A stretch of 31,250 nucleotides of DNA from an uncultured Eubacteriales bacterium (GTDB lineage: Bacteria > Bacillota > Clostridia > Lachnospirales > Cellulosilyticaceae), in contig URVM01000029.1 in the NCBI GenBank assembly GCA_900551325.1, positions 1 through 31,250 of the forward strand, written 5' to 3'. This document shows, piece after piece, positions 15,929-23,942 of this stretch. Every line of letters starts with the position of its first letter. Position 1 is the first letter of the stretch. The position numbers and the translations under genes were made by a program. The notes under the pieces are model-generated. The model had not been told where the DNA came from. It saw only the letters and a list, made by a program, of their open reading frames with translations, and did not search any database.

Positions 15929-15981
15929 TTGAAAAATAATAATTAAATATGTATAATATTTATATAGCTAAACGTTAACTT
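15929..15981 (+). promoter_or_regulatory. promoter and operator of the binding-protein gene
   Basis: TTGAAA at 15929-15934, 17-bp spacer, perfect TATAAT at 15952-15957. The operator AGCTAAACGTTAACTT (15966-15981), used here as reference copy, is centred 16.5 bp after the -10 box. Confidence 0.82.
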
Positions 15982-16027
15982 AAAATTTAACAAAAGAATT
16001 AAAATATGATTAAAGGGAGAGAAGAAA

Positions 16028-17380
16028 ATGAAATTTCAAAAATTAAGAAAGTTATTAGTAGTATCGGCTGCATTAACTGTAGCTACAAGTGCATTTGCGG
16101 GATGTAGTAAAACTGAGCCAGTACCAACACCTACAACAGAGGTAGATAAGCAAAGTGAAGAACAACCTGCTTCAGAAGAAAAAACTTTATCAGGAGAAAT
16201 TGTTGTATTAACAAATAGAACAGATAAAGTGGACACAGATTTTGTAGAGTATACAGCTAAATTTAATGAAAAATATCCAGATGTTAAAGTAAGTTATGAG
16301 GCTATGACAGATTATGAAGGTCAAACCAAAGTACGTATGAATACAGAAGACTATGGTGATGTACTTCTTATTCCAAATGACATAGCAAAAGATGAGTTAG
16401 GACAATTTTTTGAGCCATTAGGAACTTTAGATGAGATGAGTCAGAAGTATCAATTTGTAACAGAAAAAGCGTATGATGGAGTAGTTTATGGTATTCCTCT
16501 TACTATTAATGCGCAGGGGATTGTATACAATAAAGCTGTATTTGAACAAGCGGGTATTACAACATTACCAAAAACTCCAGAAGAATACATAGCTGCAATG
16601 AAACAAATTCAAGAAAAAACTGATGCCATTCCATACTATACAAACTATGCAGCAGGATGGACACTTACTCAATGGGAAGGTATAACAAGAGGTATCTTTG
16701 GGGATGCTGAGTACTCAAACAAAATGGTGCATATGGATGAACCTTTCGCAGAAGGAACAGCGCATCATATTGTATATGGACTTATGTACGATTTAATTAA
16801 AGAAGGTGTTATTGAAGACGACCCATTTACGAGTGATTGGGAAATGTCAAAACAAATGTTAGCAGATGGTAAAATTGCAACAATGCCATTAGGATCTTGG
16901 GCAATTAGTCAGGTGCAAGCATTAGCAGCAGATCCAAGTACAATTGGATATATGCCATTCCCATATACAGCGGAAGATGGCAAGGTATATTCTGCTGCCA
17001 GTGGGGATTACAAGCTTGCTGTAAATAAAAATAGTAAAAATAAAGAAGCTGCACTTGCATTCTTATATTTCTTCCTTGAAGACTCAGGCTTTGTAGAAAA
17101 AGAAGGTGGTATTTCAGCTGTAAAGGGAAGACCAATGCCAGAGACTTTAAAAGCATTTGAGGAATTAGGGGTAATACTTCTTGAAGAAAAAACAGCTCCA
17201 GCAGGTGAAGAAGGTTTACTTGATGCAGTTGATAAAGAATCAGAAGTAGGTTTATGGAATGAAGCAGCTAAAAAACGTATGGTTGAATCGGCTGTTGGAA
17301 ATACAAGTGAAACATTCGAAGATATCTGTGCTGATCTTAATGCTAAATGGGCTAGTGCAAAAGCTAATTTAGTTAAATAA
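16028..17380 (+). CDS. ABC transporter sugar-binding lipoprotein (mannooligosaccharide)
   Basis: The 450-residue protein has a lipoprotein signal, with lipobox SAFAGC and modified Cys26, then a Thr/Glu/Pro-rich tether and a family 1 extracellular solute-binding domain (about 55-445). Aromatic-rich stretches such as 'GWTLTQWEGITRGIFG' and 'MPLGSWAISQVQ' fit a sugar-binding cleft. It should capture mannooligosaccharides outside the membrane and hand them to the permeases encoded at 17664 and 18609. The specificity is inferred from the locus. It has its own operator-controlled promoter and is closed by a strong terminator, which would let it be made in excess over the permeases. AAAGGGAGAG precedes the ATG. 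Confidence 0.9.
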   Translation: MKFQKLRKLLVVSAALTVATSAFAGCSKTEPVPTPTTEVDKQSEEQPASEEKTLSGEIVVLTNRTDKVDTDFVEYTAKFNEKYPDVKVSYEAMTDYEGQTKVRMNTEDYGDVLLIPNDIAKDELGQFFEPLGTLDEMSQKYQFVTEKAYDGVVYGIPLTINAQGIVYNKAVFEQAGITTLPKTPEEYIAAMKQIQEKTDAIPYYTNYAAGWTLTQWEGITRGIFGDAEYSNKMVHMDEPFAEGTAHHIVYGLMYDLIKEGVIEDDPFTSDWEMSKQMLADGKIATMPLGSWAISQVQALAADPSTIGYMPFPYTAEDGKVYSAASGDYKLAVNKNSKNKEAALAFLYFFLEDSGFVEKEGGISAVKGRPMPETLKAFEELGVILLEEKTAPAGEEGLLDAVDKESEVGLWNEAAKKRMVESAVGNTSETFEDICADLNAKWASAKANLVK

Positions 17381-17395
17381 AGTAAAAATGTACAA

Positions 17396-17444
17396 AAGCT
17401 GTTGTAAAAGCGAGTGAAAACTTGCTAATACAACAGTTTTTTTT
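17396..17444 (+). terminator. strong terminator after the binding-protein gene
   Basis: An outer stem (17399-17406 with 17429-17436) and an inner stem (AGCGAGT with ACTTGCT) form one long hairpin followed by eight T. Confidence 0.88.
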
Positions 17445-17549
17445 ATAAAACAAAGTTAAAAACAGAAAACATTTAAATATAAATTAGTAAAAACATACCA
17501 AATATATAAAAATAAAGTTAATTATGGTGTAATATTTATCTAAAAAACA

Positions 17550-17602
17550 TTGACAAATAAACCTATACATAAGTATAATTTAATTAGGTTAAACGATAAC
17601 TT
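17550..17602 (+). promoter_or_regulatory. promoter and operator of the permease-phosphorylase operon
   Basis: TTGACA at 17550-17555, 18-bp spacer, TATAAT at 17574-17579. The operator GGTTAAACGATAACTT (17587-17602) matches the copy at 15966 at 13 of 16 positions, centred 15.5 bp after the -10 box. It should drive the six genes to 23821. Confidence 0.82.
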
Positions 17603-17663
17603 AACAAACATAGTTTATTAACTAATATAATAAGGCTATGGGTAAATAAAGAGGGGGTAAAAT

Positions 17664-18605
17664 ATGAAAGTAAAATTTAGTTTTTCCGGTATGACTTATA
17701 AGAACCAGCAGAAATTTATAACCATATTATTTCTACTAGTACCATTATTACTGCTAATAGTTTTTACATATCTTCCATTAGGAAGTATGATTGGCTATAG
17801 CTTTACAAAATGGAATGGATATAGCCCAACAAAAGAATTCGTAGGTCTTGATAACTATGTAACAGTTTTCTCCAGACCAGAATACTTTGGGTTATTTAAG
17901 ACTAGCTTATATTATTTAGTAGGTTCTTTTGTACAAATAGGTTTAGCTTTATTATTTGCTACATTACTTAGTTTCGAACTTAAAGCTAAAAACTTTTTCA
18001 AAGGGTCATTATTTTTCCCTTATCTTATTAATGGTGTTGCTGTAGGGTTTATTTTCTTATACTTCTTTAAACCTATGGGGACTTTAGATTCTATTTTGGC
18101 TGTTATGGACTTAGATGATAATGTAATGAAATTAATAGGAGAAGTTAATCGTCAGGGGGAATTAGTATCACCTAAGTGGATAGGAAATCCAAAGCTTGTA
18201 AATGTATCATTGGCCTTTGCATCTGTATGGAGATACATGGGGATGAATATTGTAATGTTTGTAGGAGCTATACAATCTATCAGCTCAGAATTATACGAAG
18301 CATCTTCTTTAGATGGAGCAAATAGATGGCAGCAATTTAAATTTATTATTTTCCCAATTATTAAACCTGTTATTAATCTTAACTTATTACTAGCAGTAAA
18401 AGGAGCATTAACAGTATTTGAAATGCCATACATTATGACAGGTGGAGGGAATGGTAGTGCAACCTTTGTTACTCAAACGATGGATACAGCATTTAAGTAT
18501 CAAAAGGTAGGCTTGGCATCAGCTATGGCCATTGTCTTACTCGTCATTATACTTGTAATAGCGTTTATACAGGACATAGCATTTAAAGAAAAGAAGGAGG
18601 CATAA
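17664..18605 (+). CDS. sugar ABC transporter permease (MalF/UgpA-like)
   Basis: The 313-residue membrane protein has six predicted helices (first at about 17-38) and the EAA loop that docks the ATPase, seen as EASSLDGANRWQQFKFI (about residues 212-228) with the conserved D-G and a following P. It forms half of the import channel, together with the product of the next gene. The last codons contain the AAGGAGG site of that gene, so the two are translationally coupled. No ATPase gene lies nearby; a shared MsmK/UgpC-type ATPase elsewhere is expected. Mannooligosaccharide specificity is inferred from context. Confidence 0.9.
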   Translation: MKVKFSFSGMTYKNQQKFITILFLLVPLLLLIVFTYLPLGSMIGYSFTKWNGYSPTKEFVGLDNYVTVFSRPEYFGLFKTSLYYLVGSFVQIGLALLFATLLSFELKAKNFFKGSLFFPYLINGVAVGFIFLYFFKPMGTLDSILAVMDLDDNVMKLIGEVNRQGELVSPKWIGNPKLVNVSLAFASVWRYMGMNIVMFVGAIQSISSELYEASSLDGANRWQQFKFIIFPIIKPVINLNLLLAVKGALTVFEMPYIMTGGGNGSATFVTQTMDTAFKYQKVGLASAMAIVLLVIILVIAFIQDIAFKEKKEA

Positions 18606-18608
18606 GAA

Positions 18609-19445
18609 ATGAAGAATATTAAACAGATAAGTGGAGTAGTAGCTAAATATGGCATTTTAATTTTAGGAGCTATTATGTCTCTTCTACCTCTCATTGTTAT
18701 TTTTCTAGGCTCCTTTAAAACAAAAGAGGAATTTAATTCAACAGGTCCATTAACACTTCCAGAGAACTGGTTGAATTTTGATAATTACATAACAGCCTTT
18801 ATAAATGGAAATATGCTAGATGGCTTTATGAATACAATTTTTGTTTTAGTGTTTTCTATTTTAGCCACTATTCTTACAGGAACAATGACAGCTTATGTTT
18901 TAAGTAGATTTGACTTTATGGCTAAAAAACTAGTTAAAGGATTATTCTTATTTGCTACATTAATTCCAGGTGTGACGATGCAAGTTTCAACTTTTCAAAT
19001 TATTAATGGCTTAGGATTATTTAATACTATATGGTCTTCTATTGTCATCTTTGCTGGAACAGATATTATAGCCATCTATATATTCTTACAATACTTAGAT
19101 AATATTTCTCTTTCATTAGATGAGTCAGCTATTATGGATGGTGCAAGTTATTTGAAAGTGTATAGAACAATTATTATGCCATTATTAAAGCCAGCAATAG
19201 TAACAGTGCTTATTATTAAAGGGGTAGCTATTTATAATGATTTCTACACACCATTCTTATATATGCCAAAGACAGAGTTACAAGTAATCTCTACTTCTTT
19301 ATTTAAATTTAAAGGCCCATATGGAACAGAGTGGCAGGTTATATGTGCGGGAATTATGGTTGCAGTTATTCCAACCTTAATCATTTTCTTATTTTTACAA
19401 AGACATATCTATAGTGGGTTTACACAAGGCGCAGTTAAAGAATAA
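18609..19445 (+). CDS. sugar ABC transporter permease (MalG/UgpE-like)
   Basis: The 278-residue partner permease has six predicted helices and the EAA loop ESAIMDGASYLKVYRTI (about residues 172-188) followed by MPLLKP. It begins three bases after the stop of the first permease gene, served by an AAGGAGG site within it. With the binding protein it makes a standard carbohydrate-uptake-1 importer lacking its ATPase. The family match is strong; the substrate is inferred from the enzymes encoded downstream. Confidence 0.9.
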   Translation: MKNIKQISGVVAKYGILILGAIMSLLPLIVIFLGSFKTKEEFNSTGPLTLPENWLNFDNYITAFINGNMLDGFMNTIFVLVFSILATILTGTMTAYVLSRFDFMAKKLVKGLFLFATLIPGVTMQVSTFQIINGLGLFNTIWSSIVIFAGTDIIAIYIFLQYLDNISLSLDESAIMDGASYLKVYRTIIMPLLKPAIVTVLIIKGVAIYNDFYTPFLYMPKTELQVISTSLFKFKGPYGTEWQVICAGIMVAVIPTLIIFLFLQRHIYSGFTQGAVKE

Positions 19446-19481
19446 GTTTAAAATATTAAATAATACTGAGGAGATAAAAAA

Positions 19482-20504
19482 ATGAATGAAGTAAAGATTA
19501 TTTCAGATGCACTACCTAATATGCCATGGCAAGAAAGACCAGAAAATGTAGATGAACCAGTATGGAGGTATAGTGAAAATCCTATTATTAAACGTAACCC
19601 TATTAAAAAGGTAGCAAGAATTTTCAATAGTGCTGTAGTACCTTATGAAGAAGGCTTTATAGGTGTTTTTCGTGCAGAGACAAAAACAGGAGTTCCATAT
19701 TTATACTTAGGTCGTAGTAAGGATGGAATTAACTGGGTATATGAAGAAGAAAAAATTAAATTCATAGATGAAAATGGCAATGCTTTTGATCCCATATATG
19801 CTTATGATCCAAGACTTATTAAGGTTGAAGATATCTATTATATTATTTGGTGTACAGAATTCTACGGAGCAGCATTAGGGCTTGCTAAAACAACTGACTT
19901 TAAAAATTTTGTAAGATTAAACAATCCATTCTTACCGTTTAACAGAAATGGAGTATTATTCCCAAGAAAGATAGATGATAATTTTGTTATGTTATCAAGA
20001 CCAAGTGATAGTGGACACACTCCATTTGGGGATATTTTCATAAGTGAAAGTCCTGACCTAGTGTATTGGGGCAAACACCGTCATGTAATGAGTAAGGGAG
20101 ATGGACAGTGGTGGCAATCCCTTAAAATTGGTGGTGGAGCAGCACCGATAGAAACAACTGAAGGATGGCTATTATTTTATCATGGTGTAACAGGCACATG
20201 TAATGGCTATGTATATAGTATGGGGGCTGCTATTTTAGATATTGATGATCCAGCTATTGTAAAATATCGCAGTGAGGAATTTATTCTTACTCCAGAAGAG
20301 TGGTATGAAGAAAGAGGATTTGTAGGTAATGTTATATTCCCTTGTGCAACACTTCATGATAGTGAAACAGGTAGAATAGCTATTTATTATGGGGCAGCTG
20401 ATAGCTATGTAGGCTTAGCCTTTACAACAGTAAAGGAAATAGTAAAGTTTGTAAAAGAGACACATAAAACTATTGGTGATGATAATCAAAAAGGCATTAG
20501 ATAA
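19482..20504 (+). CDS. GH130 phosphorylase, probably beta-1,4-mannooligosaccharide phosphorylase (GH130_2)
   Basis: The 340-residue protein is a five-bladed beta-propeller of family GH130. The general acid is Asp109 in YDPRL, and phosphate-binding residues are likely in 'RNGVLFPRKI' and the 'YHGVTG' block (about residues 150-235). It lacks a signal peptide. These enzymes split beta-1,4-mannosyl bonds from the non-reducing end with phosphate, giving alpha-mannose-1-phosphate. Size and the shorter N-terminus suggest the subgroup acting on mannooligosaccharides rather than on mannosyl-glucose, whose enzyme is encoded at 21696. Subgroup assignment needs a tree. GAGGAG precedes the ATG; it is the third gene of the operon. 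Confidence 0.85.
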   Translation: MNEVKIISDALPNMPWQERPENVDEPVWRYSENPIIKRNPIKKVARIFNSAVVPYEEGFIGVFRAETKTGVPYLYLGRSKDGINWVYEEEKIKFIDENGNAFDPIYAYDPRLIKVEDIYYIIWCTEFYGAALGLAKTTDFKNFVRLNNPFLPFNRNGVLFPRKIDDNFVMLSRPSDSGHTPFGDIFISESPDLVYWGKHRHVMSKGDGQWWQSLKIGGGAAPIETTEGWLLFYHGVTGTCNGYVYSMGAAILDIDDPAIVKYRSEEFILTPEEWYEERGFVGNVIFPCATLHDSETGRIAIYYGAADSYVGLAFTTVKEIVKFVKETHKTIGDDNQKGIR

Positions 20505-20512
20505 GTGTGGTG

Positions 20513-21703
20513 ATGAAGGTGTTAATTGAACAGATTAAAGAGAACTTACTACAAGGGATTACCCCATTTTGGAAAAGCTTAATAGATAATGAAAATGGTG
20601 GTTATTACGGATATGTAGATTTTGATTTAAACACCCAAAAGAATGCTATTAAAGGGGTTATTTTGAATTCACGCATATTATGGTTTTTTGCTAACAAATA
20701 TACTTTATTACGTCAAAAAGAAGACTTAGAGTATGCTAGACATGCATATAATTTCTTAAAAGATAAGTGTTGGGATAAACAAAATGGAGGTGTTTATTGG
20801 GCCTTAAATGCAGATGGAACTGTACAGGAAGGTATGAAACATATTTATAATCAAGCTTTTGCTATTTATGCCCTCTCTTCATATTATGAAGCAAGTAAAG
20901 ATGAAGAAGCTTTAGAAAGGGCTTTAATTCTTTTTAAGCTTATAGAAAACAAAGGAAGAGATACATATGGATATATGGAAGCCTTTACAGAAGAGTGGGC
21001 ACCTATATCTAATGAAAAACTATCTGATAACAAAAAGCTTTGTGAAGATGGTGTTGTAGCTGAAAAGACTATGAATACTCTATTACATATATTAGAAGCC
21101 TATACAGAGCTTTACCGTGTATCAGGAAATAAAATTGTAGAGAAGAGTCTAAGAGAAATCCTAGATAGTATAAGAATTCATGTATATGATTCTAAAGAAC
21201 ATATACTAGGGGTATTTTTTGATAAACAATTAAATAATATATGTAACATGCATTCTTATGGTCATGACATTGAAGCTGCATGGTTATTAGACCGTGCAGC
21301 AGAAGTATTAAAGGATGAAGAAGTTCGTCAAATGACCTATGCTTATACAAAAGAAATTGCCTATAAAACACTGGAAGTAGCCTTTGATGGTCAGGCTATG
21401 AATAATGAACGTTTTAAAGATGAAGTAGACACAACACGTGTATGGTGGGTACAAGCAGAAAGTATAGTAGGCTTTATAAATGCTTATGAGAAAACTGGAG
21501 ATAAAGTGTTTTTAGAAACGGTTCAAAAATTATGGGAGTTTATAAGAGTGTATTTTATAGACCCACGAAGTGGTGAGTGGTATTGGGATTTAGATAGTAC
21601 CAATCAACCAGTAAGTAAAAAGCCAATTGTAGAACCTTGGAAATGTCCATACCACAATGGCAGAATGTGTTTTGAAGTGATAAGGAGGCAAGTGAATGTT
21701 TAA
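20513..21703 (+). CDS. cellobiose/mannobiose 2-epimerase (AGE family)
   Basis: The 396-residue enzyme belongs to the N-acylglucosamine 2-epimerase (alpha6/alpha6 barrel) group. It would turn beta-1,4-mannobiose into mannosyl-glucose at the reducing end, feeding the phosphorylase encoded next. Signatures are 'GVILNSRILWFF' near residue 46, MHSYGHDIEAAWLL (His251) and CPYHNGRM (His381), which supply the catalytic histidines. There is no signal peptide. I chose ATG 20513 by family start; an in-frame GTG at 20507 is possible. Neither has a good ribosome site, so translation probably depends on coupling to the upstream stop at 20504. It overlaps the next gene by 8 bp. Confidence 0.88.
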   Translation: MKVLIEQIKENLLQGITPFWKSLIDNENGGYYGYVDFDLNTQKNAIKGVILNSRILWFFANKYTLLRQKEDLEYARHAYNFLKDKCWDKQNGGVYWALNADGTVQEGMKHIYNQAFAIYALSSYYEASKDEEALERALILFKLIENKGRDTYGYMEAFTEEWAPISNEKLSDNKKLCEDGVVAEKTMNTLLHILEAYTELYRVSGNKIVEKSLREILDSIRIHVYDSKEHILGVFFDKQLNNICNMHSYGHDIEAAWLLDRAAEVLKDEEVRQMTYAYTKEIAYKTLEVAFDGQAMNNERFKDEVDTTRVWWVQAESIVGFINAYEKTGDKVFLETVQKLWEFIRVYFIDPRSGEWYWDLDSTNQPVSKKPIVEPWKCPYHNGRMCFEVIRRQVNV

Positions 21704-22877
21704 AGAAAATTATGAACGTGAATTAGCAAAGTATAATGAATTGGTTAATAGAAAAAATAGCATTTCAGATGAATATAATGGAATTTATGACCGATATGTG
21801 AACCCTGTACTTACAAGAGAGCATGCACCTCTACACTGGAGATATGATTTAAACCCTAAGACAAATCCTTATTTCATGGAGAGATTAGGTATTAATGCAG
21901 TATTTAATGCAGGTGCTATTGAACTAGATGGAAAATTCTATGTAGTAGCCCGGGTAGAAGGACATGATAGAAAATCATTTTTTGCAGTAGCAGAAAGTGA
22001 AAATGGTATAGATGGCTTTAAATTTTGGGATTATCCTATTTTATTACCGGATACACAACCAGAAGAAACCAATGTATATGATATGAGGCTGACGAAGCAT
22101 GAAGATGGTTATATATACGGAGTATTTTGTTCAGAAAGCAAGGATAGGGAAAATAGTGATTTATCAGCAGCTGTTGCCCAAGCGGGTATTGTAAGAACGA
22201 AAGATTTAAAGACTTGGGAGAGACTGCCTAACTTAAAAACTCAGTCACCACAACAAAGAAACGTAGTGCTTCATCCGGAATTTGTAGAAGGGAAATATGC
22301 TTTTTATACAAGACCTCAAGATGGATTCATTAATACAGGGAGTGGAGGTGGAATAGGCTTTACACTCTGCGAAGATATTACTAATCCTGTAACAGGAGAA
22401 GAAATCATCCTAAGTGAAAGAAAGTACCATACCATTACAGAAGCCAAAAATGGGGCAGGCGCAGTACCAATTAAAACAGAAAAGGGTTGGATTCATATTG
22501 CACATGGTGTAAGAAATACAGCAGCAGGATTAAGATATGTTATTTATGTATTTGCAACTGACCTTAATGACCCAACTAAAGTCATTGCAGAACCTTCGGG
22601 GTATTTTATTGCTCCATATGGAGAAGAACGTGTAGGAGATGTATCTAATGTAACCTTTACAAATGGAGCTATCGTTCGTGAAAACGGAGATGTATATATT
22701 TACTATGCATCAAGTGATACAAGACTTCATGTAGCAACAACAACAATAGACAAACTAGTAGATTATACATTTAATACACCAGAAGATCCTTTAAGATCAG
22801 TAGACTGTGTAGCTCAAAGATGTGAATTTATCAAAAGGAACTTAGAGTACATAGAACATACTAAGCAAGGAGAATAG
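21696..22877 (+). CDS. GH130 phosphorylase, probably 4-O-beta-D-mannosyl-D-glucose phosphorylase (GH130_1)
   Basis: The 393-residue protein has the longer N-terminus and the 'NAVFNAGAIELDGKFYVVARVEG' type region (about residues 68-90) of the mannosyl-glucose phosphorylases, with general acid Asp129 in YDMRL. It would split mannosyl-glucose with phosphate to mannose-1-phosphate and glucose, the step after epimerisation. No signal peptide. The ATG lies inside the end of the epimerase gene, with AAGGAGG seven bases upstream, so the two are tightly coupled, as expected for consecutive enzymes. It is only distantly similar to the GH130 protein at 19482, so the two are not a recent duplication. Confidence 0.9.
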   Translation: MFKENYERELAKYNELVNRKNSISDEYNGIYDRYVNPVLTREHAPLHWRYDLNPKTNPYFMERLGINAVFNAGAIELDGKFYVVARVEGHDRKSFFAVAESENGIDGFKFWDYPILLPDTQPEETNVYDMRLTKHEDGYIYGVFCSESKDRENSDLSAAVAQAGIVRTKDLKTWERLPNLKTQSPQQRNVVLHPEFVEGKYAFYTRPQDGFINTGSGGGIGFTLCEDITNPVTGEEIILSERKYHTITEAKNGAGAVPIKTEKGWIHIAHGVRNTAAGLRYVIYVFATDLNDPTKVIAEPSGYFIAPYGEERVGDVSNVTFTNGAIVRENGDVYIYYASSDTRLHVATTTIDKLVDYTFNTPEDPLRSVDCVAQRCEFIKRNLEYIEHTKQGE

Positions 22878-22879
22878 AC

Positions 22880-23821
22880 ATGGAATTTATTAAGGGTTTT
22901 ACTTTTGGTTTTATGACGCCTAGGGGGAAGTTTTCAGATAAAGAAGCTAAACAATCATTAAATTTGTTGGTAGAAGAAACAAATAGTAACACAATCATTT
23001 TTACACTAGCAGCCTATCAAGATACTGCTCATAGTGAAGAGGTGGATTATACAGGTAGTCACATGCCAACAGATGAAGAATTGATTGAGCTGATTACATT
23101 AGCTAAGAGTAAAGGCCTTAGGATTATTATTAAACCATTGGTGAATTGTAGGAATGGTGTATGGAGAGCCCATATCAATTTCTTTGATCAAGATGTTGTT
23201 TGTGAACCTAAATGGAGCAATTGGTTTGAAAGTTATACTAAGTATCAGTTACACTATGCAAAGATTGCTGAGCAAGTGGGAGCAGAAATGTTGGTTGTAG
23301 GGTGTGAAATGGTACAAACAGAGAGAAAAGCGGCTGAGTGGCGCAAGTTGATTGAGGAAGTTAGAAAAGTATATACAGGGCTTATTACATATAATACAGA
23401 TAAATATCAAGAGGATCATGTGACTTGGTGGGATGCAGTAGATGTAATTTCTTCTAGTGGATATTATCCTATAAACGATTGGGATAACCAACTAGAACGT
23501 ATACATAGAATAGTCAAGAAATTTAATAAGCCATTTTTCTTTGCAGAAGCAGGTTGTCCAGCTCGTACAGGATCTTCAATCATTCCTAATAATTGGGAGC
23601 ATAAGGGAGAACTAAACTTACAAGAGCAAGAAGAATATTATAAGATAATGTTTGAAAAATGTAAGAAAGAATCCTGGATTTGTGGCTTTGGATTATGGGA
23701 CTGGAAGACTCATTTATATCCAAAAGCAGATGGTATAAAGGATGATGACTATAGTGTGTATGGAAAGCCAGCATGCCAGGTTATTAAAGAATTTTATAGA
23801 AGTGTGAATAAGAGTAATTAA
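22880..23821 (+). CDS. GH113 beta-mannanase, cytoplasmic
   Basis: The 313-residue TIM-barrel enzyme matches family GH113: start 'IKGFTFGF', acid/base Glu143 in VVGCEM and nucleophile Glu223 in FFAEAGCPAR, with a tryptophan-rich C-terminal strand 'GFGLWDWKTH'. It has no signal peptide, so it should trim imported mannooligosaccharides to mannobiose for the epimerase-phosphorylase route. GH113 is usually endo-acting, but some members release products from the reducing end; the mode here is unknown. AAGGAG precedes the ATG, 2 bp after the previous stop. It is the last gene of the operon. Confidence 0.88.
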   Translation: MEFIKGFTFGFMTPRGKFSDKEAKQSLNLLVEETNSNTIIFTLAAYQDTAHSEEVDYTGSHMPTDEELIELITLAKSKGLRIIIKPLVNCRNGVWRAHINFFDQDVVCEPKWSNWFESYTKYQLHYAKIAEQVGAEMLVVGCEMVQTERKAAEWRKLIEEVRKVYTGLITYNTDKYQEDHVTWWDAVDVISSSGYYPINDWDNQLERIHRIVKKFNKPFFFAEAGCPARTGSSIIPNNWEHKGELNLQEQEEYYKIMFEKCKKESWICGFGLWDWKTHLYPKADGIKDDDYSVYGKPACQVIKEFYRSVNKSN

Positions 23822-23878
23822 TTTTACATAGACTCTAGTCAATAAAAACTAGCTTACATAGGATAAAGTAAAAAAAAG

Positions 23879-23916
23879 GGAAATATAGATTTTTTATCTA
23901 TATTTCCTTCTTTTTT
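23879..23916. terminator. bidirectional terminator between convergent genes
   Basis: A perfect 12-bp stem (23879-23890 with 23896-23907), a TTTTT loop, TTCTTTTTT on the plus side and a run of A on the other side. It ends the mannan operon and the carboxypeptidase gene. Confidence 0.88.
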
Positions 23917-23942
23917 ACTTTATATTTTTGTATTAAAATATA

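Noticed and set aside
15966..15981. CcpA cre site
   Set aside because: The element has the central CG shared by LacI-family sites, but the outer TG/CA bases of cre are absent, and the copies are tied to this locus; the local LacI protein is the simpler reader.
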